From UMGS1696 sp964558485 (lineage in GTDB: Bacteria > Bacillota > Clostridia > Oscillospirales > CAG-272), in NCBI GenBank assembly GCA_964558485.1, contig CAZLED010000118.1, positions 1 through 6,981 of the forward strand: 6,981 nucleotides of DNA. The letters run 5' to 3'. A model generated the notes under the pieces. That model saw only the letters and a program-made list of their open reading frames with translations, had not been told where the DNA came from and did no database searches. Both the position numbers and the translations under genes were made by a program. Shown here piece after piece: positions 1 to 5,209 of the stretch; position 1 is the first letter of the stretch; each line of letters starts with the position of its first letter.

Positions 1-1296
1 GATAACAAAACCACCACCGAAGGGCTGCTGTCGTTTCTGACGGACTCCCCTTCTCCTTTTCACGCCGTTGCGCAGATCGCTGCCCGACTCACCGACGCTG
101 GCTTCATCCGGCTGCAGGAAGTGGACGCATGGCAGCTCACACCGGGCAAAGGCTACTATGTCACCCGGAATGGCTCCTCCATCATCGCTTTTGCCATTCC
201 CAAGGAACCGGCGCCGTCCCTGATGCTGACTGCCAGCCACACCGACTCTCCCACCTACAAGCTGAAGAACAAAGCGGAAATGGATGCCTTCGGGAAGTAC
301 ACCCGGATCGCCACCGAATGCTACGGCGGTATGCTCCACTATCCCTGGTTTGACAGACCCTTGTCCGTGGCCGGTCGGCTGGTGCTGTCGGAAAACGGAC
401 ATATTCAAACCAAGACCGTCTACATCGACAAGGACATTCTCATGATCCCCAGCGTGGCACCCCATATGAAAAACAGCAACAGCAACTTCACGCCCAATGT
501 GGCTGCGGATATGGTGCCGCTGTTTGGGGGCAAGGATGCCAAGCTCCTTCCGCTGTTGGCAGAAGCGGCCGGTGTAGCAGAAGAGACCATCGTGGACTTC
601 GATCTGTACCTGACCGCGCGCACTCCCGGTGTGATCTGGGGTGCCAACGACGAATTCTATTCCAGTCCCCGGATCGACAACCTGCAGTGCGCCTACGGTA
701 CCCTCATGGGCTTCCTGACCGCCGGGATCCAGGACAAGGGTGCCATTGGGGTCTACAGCGTCTTTGACAACGAGGAGACCGGTTCGGGTACCAAGCAGGG
801 TGCCGGGTCTCTGTTCCTGCGAGACACCTTGGAGCGGCTGTGTGGGGCTCTGGGCTACGACCTGCGGCAGGTGCTGGCGTCCTCCATGTTCGTCTCTGCA
901 GACAATGGTCACGCCCGACACCCCAACCATCCGGAGCTGTCCGACGGTGACCACTGCCCGCACATGAACGAAGGCGTGGTGATCAAGGCCAATGCGGCAC
1001 AGAAATACACCACGGACGGCCTGTCCGCTGCCCTGTTCCGGGAGATCTGCCGTCGTGCGGAGGTACCGGTGCAGGTATTCTACAACCGCAGCGATATGGG
1101 TGGCGGCTCTACGCTGGGTTCCATCGCCAACCGGACCGTGGCTGCCTACACGGTGGACATCGGTATGGCACAGTTGGCCATGCACTCGGTGTATGAGACC
1201 GGCGGCGTGGCGGATACCGGCTACATGATCCGTGCCATCGAGCAGTTCTACCGCACCGCACTGACCGCCGAAGGAGATGGTGTGCTGTGTCTGTGA
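1..1296 (+). CDS. M18 family aminopeptidase (aspartyl aminopeptidase type), 5' end cut off
   Basis: The frame is open from base 1 to a TGA at 1294-1296, giving 431 visible codons. The first visible residues (GLLSFLTDSPSPFHAV) match the usual start of M18 peptidases, so only a few codons are missing; the internal GTG at 121 is not the real start. M18 enzymes are cytoplasmic, oligomeric, two-zinc exopeptidases that remove N-terminal residues, often acidic ones. Expected metal ligands and the catalytic base are visible, numbered from codon 1: His80 (ASHTDSP), Asp226 (SPRIDN), Glu258/Glu259 (DNEETGSG), Asp301 (SADNGH) and His395 (LAMHSVYE). The SDMGGGSTLG motif at about 364-373 is also typical. 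The gene runs into the RNase lipoprotein gene with a 10-nt overlap, so the two are probably co-transcribed. The family assignment is secure. The exact substrate is not visible from sequence. Confidence 0.95.
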   Translation, partial: DNKTTTEGLLSFLTDSPSPFHAVAQIAARLTDAGFIRLQEVDAWQLTPGKGYYVTRNGSSIIAFAIPKEPAPSLMLTASHTDSPTYKLKNKAEMDAFGKYTRIATECYGGMLHYPWFDRPLSVAGRLVLSENGHIQTKTVYIDKDILMIPSVAPHMKNSNSNFTPNVAADMVPLFGGKDAKLLPLLAEAAGVAEETIVDFDLYLTARTPGVIWGANDEFYSSPRIDNLQCAYGTLMGFLTAGIQDKGAIGVYSVFDNEETGSGTKQGAGSLFLRDTLERLCGALGYDLRQVLASSMFVSADNGHARHPNHPELSDGDHCPHMNEGVVIKANAAQKYTTDGLSAALFREICRRAEVPVQVFYNRSDMGGGSTLGSIANRTVAAYTVDIGMAQLAMHSVYETGGVADTGYMIRAIEQFYRTALTAEGDGVLCL

Positions 1297-1898
1297 AGCA
1301 TATAGCGGCACTGCTTCTGGCGCTGTTCTGTGTTCTGGGACTGACCGGGTGCATGGAGGATGATTTTGTTTCCGCTGTGGTCATTGGTGCGGAAGAAGGA
1401 GACGGCGGTATGCTGGACACCATCGAGGAGAACCTGTACGATCTGTGGTACGACTATGTAGCAGACGACAGGACCAAAGAGGCCATCGACGAAGCCTATG
1501 CTGCCTACGAAGAAGAAGCCGAAGCTCCCCAGACTGCACCACAGACCGTTGCCTACGGGGAATACTACTACGACCTGGACGACGTGGTGCTATATCTGGA
1601 CACCTACAACGAGCTGCCGGAGAACTACATCACCAAGGCTGAAGCAAAAGCACTGGGCTGGGAAGGCGGCTCTGTGGAGGTCTGGCAGGAAGGTGCGGCC
1701 ATTGGTGGAGATACCTTTGGCAACCGGGAAGGTCTTTTGCCGGACGGACACTGGGTCGAGTGCGACATCGACACGGACGGTGCTTCCTCTCGTGGGGCCT
1801 GCCGGTTGGTGTTCGACCTGGATGCGGATCTGTATTATTACACCGACGACCACTATGCCACCTTTGTGGAGATCGAAGTAGAGGATATCGCGGCCTAA
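1287..1898 (+). CDS. Secreted lipoprotein with C-terminal barnase-type ribonuclease domain
   Basis: A 203-residue protein with start GTG 1287, chosen because AAGGAG (1271-1276) lies 10 nt upstream; GTG 1293 would be 16 nt away. Residues 1-21 are a Sec signal ending in a lipobox (LTGC, Cys22 to be lipidated), so the protein should be anchored outside the membrane. Residues 23-90 are strongly acidic and probably helical. Residues 96-203 align by eye with mature barnase along its whole length (DNYITK-, NREG-, WREADI-, DHYQTF-like motifs). Barnase catalytic positions are all kept: Lys117 (Lys27), Arg147 (Arg59), Glu158 (general base Glu73), Arg169 and Arg173 (Arg83, Arg87) and His189 (general acid His102). 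It should therefore be an active guanine-preferring endoribonuclease. No barstar inhibitor gene is visible in the window. Cys159 and Cys172 lie on what are neighbouring strands in barnase. The role (RNA scavenging or a toxin-like function) is unknown. Confidence 0.9.
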   Translation: MSVKHIAALLLALFCVLGLTGCMEDDFVSAVVIGAEEGDGGMLDTIEENLYDLWYDYVADDRTKEAIDEAYAAYEEEAEAPQTAPQTVAYGEYYYDLDDVVLYLDTYNELPENYITKAEAKALGWEGGSVEVWQEGAAIGGDTFGNREGLLPDGHWVECDIDTDGASSRGACRLVFDLDADLYYYTDDHYATFVEIEVEDIAA

Positions 1899-1918
1899 GC
1901 ATGGCACTTACATAAGAT

Positions 1919-1968
1919 AAAAAAACGGTTTCCGGAAGGATATGCTCCTTTCCAGAGAAACCGTTTTT
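1919..1968. terminator. Bidirectional intrinsic terminator between convergent operons
   Basis: A perfect 12-bp outer stem pairs 1921-1932 with 1957-1968. An inner GGAAGGA (1934-1940) pairs with 1946-1953 with one bulged T, leaving a 5-nt loop. The plus strand ends in five T, and the minus strand reads into seven T (complement of 1919-1925). It sits 20 nt after the RNase gene stop and 12 nt after the ATPase gene stop, so it can end transcripts arriving from both sides. Confidence 0.93.
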
Positions 1969-1980
1969 GTTTGCAAAATA

Positions 1981-2802
1981 TTACAACACCTTGGACAAAA
2001 ATTCCTTCAGTCTGGGGTTCTTGGGGTTGCCGAAGAACTCTGCCGGTGGTGCTTCCTCCAGGATACGACCTTCGTCGATGAAGATGACCCGGTTGGCCAC
2101 CTCTCTGGCAAAGCCCATTTCGTGGGTGACGATGACCATGGTCATGCCTTCCTCTGCCAGCGCCTTCATCAGATCCAGCACCTCACCCACCATTTCCGGG
2201 TCCAGGGCCGAGGTAGGTTCGTCAAACAGGATCACCTCCGGGTTCATGGCCAGGGCACGAACGATGGCGATCCGCTGCTTTTGTCCACCGGACAGGGTAG
2301 AGGGATACACATCTGCCTTGTCTTCCAGACCGATCCGGCGCAGGAGAGACAGAGCGTGTTCCTTGGCCTCTGCCTTGATATCTGCCTTGGCACGGGTAGG
2401 CTGCATCTCCACCTTGTCCTTGCGGAAGGTGTTCTTCACTCGATTCCAACGGTTCTGCCGCAGGATCTTCCGCCGGTCGGACAGGGCGCAGTGGACCGGA
2501 GAGAGCATGATGTTGTCCAAAATGGTCATGTTGTTGAACAGGTTGAACTGCTGGAACACCATGCCCATTTTCCGGCGATGGACGTTGATGTCCACACGCA
2601 TATCGGCGATGTCCACACCATCGAAAATGATGCTGCCACCGGTGGGGTCTTCCATACAGTTCAGGCACCGCAGGAACGTAGACTTGCCGCAGCCGGAGGG
2701 TCCCAGCACACACACGATGTCCCCTTTGTTGATCTTGATATCGATGCCCCGGAGCACGGCATTGTCTCCGAAGCTTTTTTGCAGGTTAATTACGTCTATC
2801 AC
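1981..2802 (-). CDS. Polar amino acid ABC transporter, ATP-binding protein
   Basis: A 273-residue nucleotide-binding subunit that powers amino acid uptake on the cytoplasmic face. Visible motifs in order: Walker A GPSGCGKST (34-42), Q-loop VFQQFNLF (82-89), signature LSGGQKQR (170-177), Walker B with catalytic Glu, ILFDEP (191-196, Glu195), D-loop SALD (198-201) and switch His227 (VTHEMG). The whole matches the GlnQ/HisP family. The family is usually about 240 residues; the excess is a basic, probably helical insertion at about 107-141, between the Q-loop and the signature. The start is GTG 2802, chosen because AAAGGAGA (2813-2820) lies 10 nt upstream and the residues after it (MIDVINLQKSFG) are the usual family N-terminus. 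The gene overlaps the permease 3' end by 17 bp, so translation is probably coupled. Substrate is not predictable beyond polar amino acids. Confidence 0.95.
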   Translation of the reverse strand: MIDVINLQKSFGDNAVLRGIDIKINKGDIVCVLGPSGCGKSTFLRCLNCMEDPTGGSIIFDGVDIADMRVDINVHRRKMGMVFQQFNLFNNMTILDNIMLSPVHCALSDRRKILRQNRWNRVKNTFRKDKVEMQPTRAKADIKAEAKEHALSLLRRIGLEDKADVYPSTLSGGQKQRIAIVRALAMNPEVILFDEPTSALDPEMVGEVLDLMKALAEEGMTMVIVTHEMGFAREVANRVIFIDEGRILEEAPPAEFFGNPKNPRLKEFLSKVL

Positions 2803-3496
2803 TCTTGGCCAGTCTCCTTTCCATGAGTTTGATGCCCAGGGAGATCACCAGCACCAGCAGGATATAGATGATCGCCATGACCAGGTACGGCACCATGAAT
2901 TCGTAGCTGTTGGTACCGATATAGTTGAATGCCACATACAGGTCTGCCGCACCCACGAAGCTGACCACGGAGGTCTCCTTGATCAGGGAGATGAACTCGT
3001 TCCCCATGGTGGGTAGGATGTTTTTCACGGCTTGGGGGATCACGATGCGGAGCATGGTCATGCCAAAGGACAGACCTACGGCACGCCCGGCTTCCATTTG
3101 TCCATGGTCCACGGACTGGATACCGCCACGCATGATCTCGGATATGTACGCCCCGGAGTTCAGGGAGAACACCAATATGGACACGTTGACGCCGGAGATG
3201 CGCACGCCCATCAGCGGCAGCAGCACATAGTAGAACAGCAGCAGCTGCACGGTCATTGGTGTGCCACGGAAGAAGCCCACGTACACGGAGCAAATGCCGT
3301 TGAGCACCTTGGGCAGGGTCTTGTACTTGGGGATGACCCGCACCGTGGCGATGAGGGTACCAATGATGGCACCGAAGATCAGACCCAGCACGGCGATCAG
3401 CAGCGTGTTCTGCAGCCCTTCCAGAACCTTCACATATCCGTTCTGATCTATGAAGATCTCTATAAATTTCAGTATCTTTTTCTCAAAACTTCCCAT
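2786..3496 (-). CDS. Polar amino acid ABC transporter, permease protein
   Basis: A 236-residue inner-membrane permease of the HisM/GlnP family. Hydrophobic spans are visible at roughly 29-53, 82-98, 103-118, 160-178 and 206-226. The EAA loop that docks the ATPase is present (EAGRAVGLSFGMTMLRIVIPQA region, about 136-157). Only one permease gene is in the operon, so a homodimer is likely. ATG 3496 is preceded by AAGGA (3504-3508) at 7-nt spacing. The gene lies 119 nt downstream of the binding-protein gene, separated by a hairpin, and overlaps the ATPase start. Residues 60-90 (KVLNGICSVYVGFFRGTPM) show the conserved R-G-T-P motif of the family. Confidence 0.94.
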   Translation of the reverse strand: MGSFEKKILKFIEIFIDQNGYVKVLEGLQNTLLIAVLGLIFGAIIGTLIATVRVIPKYKTLPKVLNGICSVYVGFFRGTPMTVQLLLFYYVLLPLMGVRISGVNVSILVFSLNSGAYISEIMRGGIQSVDHGQMEAGRAVGLSFGMTMLRIVIPQAVKNILPTMGNEFISLIKETSVVSFVGAADLYVAFNYIGTNSYEFMVPYLVMAIIYILLVLVISLGIKLMERRLAKSDRRN

Positions 3497-3536
3497 TGAT
3501 CTTTCCTTGTTTCAAATTTACACAATAACAAATGCG

Positions 3537-3600
3537 CACAATTTATCTATGCAAGAAGAATCTCCCCCACAGGTGTTGCCGTGAGGGAGTGGAAATTGTG
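3537..3600 (-). promoter_or_regulatory. Nested intercistronic stem-loop between binding-protein and permease genes
   Basis: The inner stem pairs 3562-3570 with 3581-3589 (9 bp, one C-A mismatch, 10-nt loop). An outer perfect 8-bp inverted repeat pairs CACAATTT (3537-3544) with AAATTGTG (3593-3600). No U-run follows on the minus strand, so a full terminator is unlikely. Such hairpins after a binding-protein gene commonly protect its mRNA or cause partial termination, giving more binding protein than permease. That role here is inferred from position. Confidence 0.6.
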
Positions 3601-3615
3601 TCAGATCCGGATCCG

Positions 3616-4461
3616 TCAGTTCATCTCGTTGATGGATTCTACGATGGCAGCGGCAGGCGCAGCGTCGGTGATGACGAACTGGATGTTGCCGTTGACCATA
3701 TCCTGTACCGCCTGGGAAGCAGCCTTATAGCCGGTGCAGGTGCAGGGCAGACCGGCAAAGCCCCAGTCTTCACTGCCTTCGATGTAGAACTGTGCGGTGT
3801 TGCCGTTCTGCACGCCGATCACGGTGGAGGCATCCTTTGCGTTCAGGATGGCTTCTACGTCAGCAGCGGTGGTGCAAGCGTCGAATTCGGTGTTGGATGC
3901 GGGAACGATCAGCTTCTGGGATGCGCTGTAGTAGGAGTTGGAGAAGGTCACGTATTCGGTACGTTCTTCGTTTACGGTCAGACCGGCCATGGCGATGTCG
4001 CACTTCTGCAGCCCAACGGACAGGCAAACAGCGTCAAAGTCCATGTTGGAGATGACCAGCTCCTTGCCCAGGTATTCAGCCAGCGCAGCAGCGATCTCCA
4101 TGTCGATGCCCAGGTACTTGTCGCCTTCCATGTATTCGAAGGGCTCGAAGGAAGCGTTGGTGGCTACGATCAGCTGATCCTTGGATGCGTCTTCCGCTGC
4201 GGAAGATACGGCAACAGGGGTGCCGTCGCCGAAGTAGTTGTTGCAGATCTCGTCGAACTTACCGTTGGACTGGATCTCGGAAAGGAATGCGTTGACCTGG
4301 TCCAGCAGCTCCGGCTGGGTCTTGTCTACGCCGAATGCATATTCTTCTTCGGTCAGTGCGATGTCGATGACCTTGGCCACCGGCTCACCGGAACCGCCGC
4401 AGGATGCCAGCGTCATGATCGCCATAACTGCGACCAGCGCCAGAGAAAGGATCTTTTTCAT
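3616..4461 (-). CDS. Amino acid ABC transporter substrate-binding lipoprotein, apparently circularly permuted
   Basis: A 281-residue extracellular binding protein. The start is ATG 4461, with GGAGG (4469-4473) 7 nt upstream; reading upstream to 4635 adds 58 residues with no signal-peptide character. Signal peptide residues 1-20 end in lipobox LASC (Cys21). The core (about 95-281) is a cluster-3 amino acid binding fold: FEPFEY (105-110), GIDME (118-122), AMAGLTVNEERTEYVTFS (157-174, with Arg167 expected to hold the ligand carboxylate), GVQNGNT (216-222) and Asp266 (VITDAAPA). The protein stops just after this, at INEMN. The segment that normally closes the fold (TEEEYAFGV...LLDQVNAFL...FDEICNNYFGDG) instead sits at about 29-80, right after the lipid anchor. 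First gene of the minus-strand operon. The ligand is likely a polar or acidic amino acid but cannot be named. Confidence 0.92.
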   Translation of the reverse strand: MKKILSLALVAVMAIMTLASCGGSGEPVAKVIDIALTEEEYAFGVDKTQPELLDQVNAFLSEIQSNGKFDEICNNYFGDGTPVAVSSAAEDASKDQLIVATNASFEPFEYMEGDKYLGIDMEIAAALAEYLGKELVISNMDFDAVCLSVGLQKCDIAMAGLTVNEERTEYVTFSNSYYSASQKLIVPASNTEFDACTTAADVEAILNAKDASTVIGVQNGNTAQFYIEGSEDWGFAGLPCTCTGYKAASQAVQDMVNGNIQFVITDAAPAAAIVESINEMN

Positions 4462-4546
4462 GATGATACCTCCAAAAGTTGTTGTCATAGGTTTGCCGTG
4501 GTGCAGGGAAATGTATAAAAAAACATACACACATGGCTTTGGAAGT

Positions 4547-4575
4547 ATTATACCACGATATTCGAAAAAAAGCAA
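4547..4575 (-). promoter_or_regulatory. SigmaA promoter of the amino acid transporter operon
   Basis: On the minus strand, TTGCTT (4570-4575), a 17-bp spacer and TATAAT (4547-4552) are preceded by TGG, giving an extended -10 (TGGTATAAT). The predicted start is near 4540, leaving a leader of about 80 nt before ATG 4461. The perfect -10 and extended element compensate for the weaker -35. Confidence 0.85.
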
Positions 4576-4586
4576 TGGTTTTTCGA
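4562..4586. promoter_or_regulatory. Inverted repeat over the transporter -35, possible operator
   Basis: TCGAAAAA (4562-4569) and TTTTTCGA (4579-4586) form a perfect 8-bp inverted repeat with a 9-bp centre (AAGCAATGG) that contains the -35 hexamer. A regulator bound here would block the promoter. The sequence is AT-rich, so chance symmetry is possible, and no known operator consensus was recognised. Confidence 0.4.
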
Positions 4587-4628
4587 TTTTTCTTTTCGGT
4601 GAAAAAGTGGAAAAACACCTATAATAAC

Positions 4629-4667
4629 GGGGCACCCTTTGGGTTTTATTGCCGAAGTGCCTTTTTT
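4629..4667 (+). terminator. Terminator-like hairpin with six T, no obvious upstream gene
   Basis: GGCAC (4631-4635) pairs with GTGCC (4657-4661), extendable by two G-U pairs at 4629-4630, and is followed by six T (4662-4667). The loop is 21 nt and contains a small ACCC/GGGT hairpin. A TATAAT (4620-4625) lies just before it but has no good -35. What it would terminate is unclear, since the upstream gene is on the other strand; it may block antisense transcription into aroF's leader. Confidence 0.4.
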
Positions 4668-4913
4668 GTCCCTATTTTCCGTATGCGCTATATACATTTA
4701 TCGTGTATGGAAGATAGTATTTGTTTGCAAATATAAGCCGTTCGCCCATTCTTTTCGGCTTTTTTGTGTACCAAATGCGACATGGCCGCCACGGAATTTG
4801 TACATTTGACCGACGGCACTTGGCGACTCACGACAACCTGCACAGGGTGTGCGCAGTCCAAAAATGCATACAGCAGCACATTCCACAAAATCAAAGAAAT
4901 TTGCCAAGGGGGA
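4668..4913. other. Non-coding divergent spacer
   Basis: Apart from the hairpin at 4735-4765, this stretch holds no gene I can support on either strand. Open frames across it lack ribosome binding sites and run through the downstream promoter. A GC-rich imperfect repeat (CTGCACAGGGTGTGCGCAG, 4849-4867 approximately) is the only other symmetrical element seen. Confidence 0.5.
4735..4765 (+). terminator. Second terminator-like hairpin upstream of the aromatic operon
   Basis: AAGCCG (4735-4740) pairs with CGGCTT (4756-4761) around a 15-nt loop, and the run continues to six T in total (4760-4765). It is a plausible short plus-strand terminator. Together with the hairpin at 4629-4667 it may insulate the downstream promoter. 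Confidence 0.4.
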
Positions 4914-4942
4914 TTGACAAACGGCGGTGAGAGGTTTATAAT
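4914..4942 (+). promoter_or_regulatory. Consensus sigmaA promoter of the aromatic operon
   Basis: TTGACA (4914-4919), exactly 17 bp, then TATAAT (4937-4942): a perfect match to the consensus. Transcription should start near 4949, giving a leader of about 260 nt before the DAHP synthase start. A promoter this strong fits control by attenuation rather than by weak initiation. Confidence 0.95.
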
Positions 4943-4980
4943 ACTACCAACACCACGAAACGAAGGAGAAGAAAGTCGCC

Positions 4981-5043
4981 ATGCACACCACCACTTTTGC
5001 AGCTGCATACTTTTACTACTTTTACTTTTATTTTACCGAATGA
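4981..5043 (+). CDS. Tyr/Phe-rich leader peptide controlling aroF-tyrA
   Basis: A 20-residue open frame with ATG 4981 and TGA 5041-5043, preceded by AAGGAG (4963-4968) at 12-nt spacing and lying about 32 nt after the predicted transcription start. The peptide is MHTTTFAAAYFYYFYFYFTE: five Phe and five Tyr, with nine aromatic codons in an unbroken run (residues 10-18, bases 5008-5034). Composition, position and the downstream hairpin match ribosome-mediated attenuators such as E. coli pheL and pheM. The likely role is sensing charged tRNA-Tyr and tRNA-Phe: scarcity stalls the ribosome on the aromatic run and changes RNA folding downstream. The genes it precedes make exactly these amino acids, which supports the reading. 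The coding run itself pairs with bases after the stop. The peptide product probably has no function of its own. Confidence 0.88.
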   Translation: MHTTTFAAAYFYYFYFYFTE

Positions 5044-5068
5044 AGTAAAAGTGCTTTTTGCTGCAAAA
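4995..5068 (+). promoter_or_regulatory. Attenuator pause/anti-antiterminator hairpin (region 1:2)
   Basis: TTTTGCAGC (4995-5003) pairs perfectly with GCTGCAAAA (5060-5068). Further in, ACTTTTAC (5009-5016, repeated at 5018-5025) pairs with GTAAAAGT (5045-5052). The 5' arm is the leader peptide's own aromatic codons; the 3' arm lies just after the stop codon. A ribosome on the leader would therefore prevent this hairpin and free 5045-5077 for other pairings. Confidence 0.7.
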
Positions 5069-5113
5069 CAGGCGGAACCACATGGAAACAAGCTTTCCTC
5101 TGGACATATACCA

Positions 5114-5166
5114 CCCCCACAACAGTGATCGAAGCACCATAACCGCTTCCGCTGTGTGGGGGTTTT
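5114..5166 (+). terminator. Attenuator terminator upstream of DAHP synthase
   Basis: CCCCCACA (5114-5121) pairs perfectly with TGTGGGGG (5155-5162). The stem continues past a bulged A with CAG/CTG (5123-5125 with 5152-5154), and GAAGC/GCTTC (5131-5135 with 5145-5149) closes a 9-nt loop. Four T follow (5163-5166), then mixed pyrimidine/AT sequence. The stem is strong but the U-run is short. It lies 71 nt after the leader stop codon and 44 nt before the aroF start, the expected place for a transcription attenuator. Confidence 0.8.
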
Positions 5167-5209
5167 CCAATTCTAATCTAAATTATTTGCACACAAGGAG
5201 ATATACATC

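Noticed and set aside
121..1296. GTG at 121 as the start of the M18 aminopeptidase
   Set aside because: The frame is open to base 1 and the upstream residues match the conserved family N-terminus.
3604..3613. Perfect 10-bp palindrome GATCCGGATC at the end of the binding protein gene
   Set aside because: Too short to stand out from chance and it lies across a stop codon with no known site type.
3532..4518. Plus-strand open frame opposite the binding protein gene
   Set aside because: Antisense shadow of a clear lipoprotein gene, with no family motifs.
4462..4635. N-terminal extension of the binding protein to 4635
   Set aside because: It lacks a ribosome binding site, contains the promoter, and would bury the signal peptide and lipobox that start at ATG 4461.
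4688..5008. Minus-strand open frame across the divergent spacer
   Set aside because: No ribosome binding site, unlikely composition, and it overlaps the consensus promoter and leader peptide on the other strand.
5068..5083. T-box-like sequence AGGCGGAACCACA in the aroF leader
   Set aside because: It resembles the T-box core but lacks the near-invariant UGG that pairs with the tRNA CCA end (CGG here) and one G. I see no Stem I specifier features in the short upstream leader, and the sequence is not part of the terminator 5' arm. The leader peptide explains the region better.
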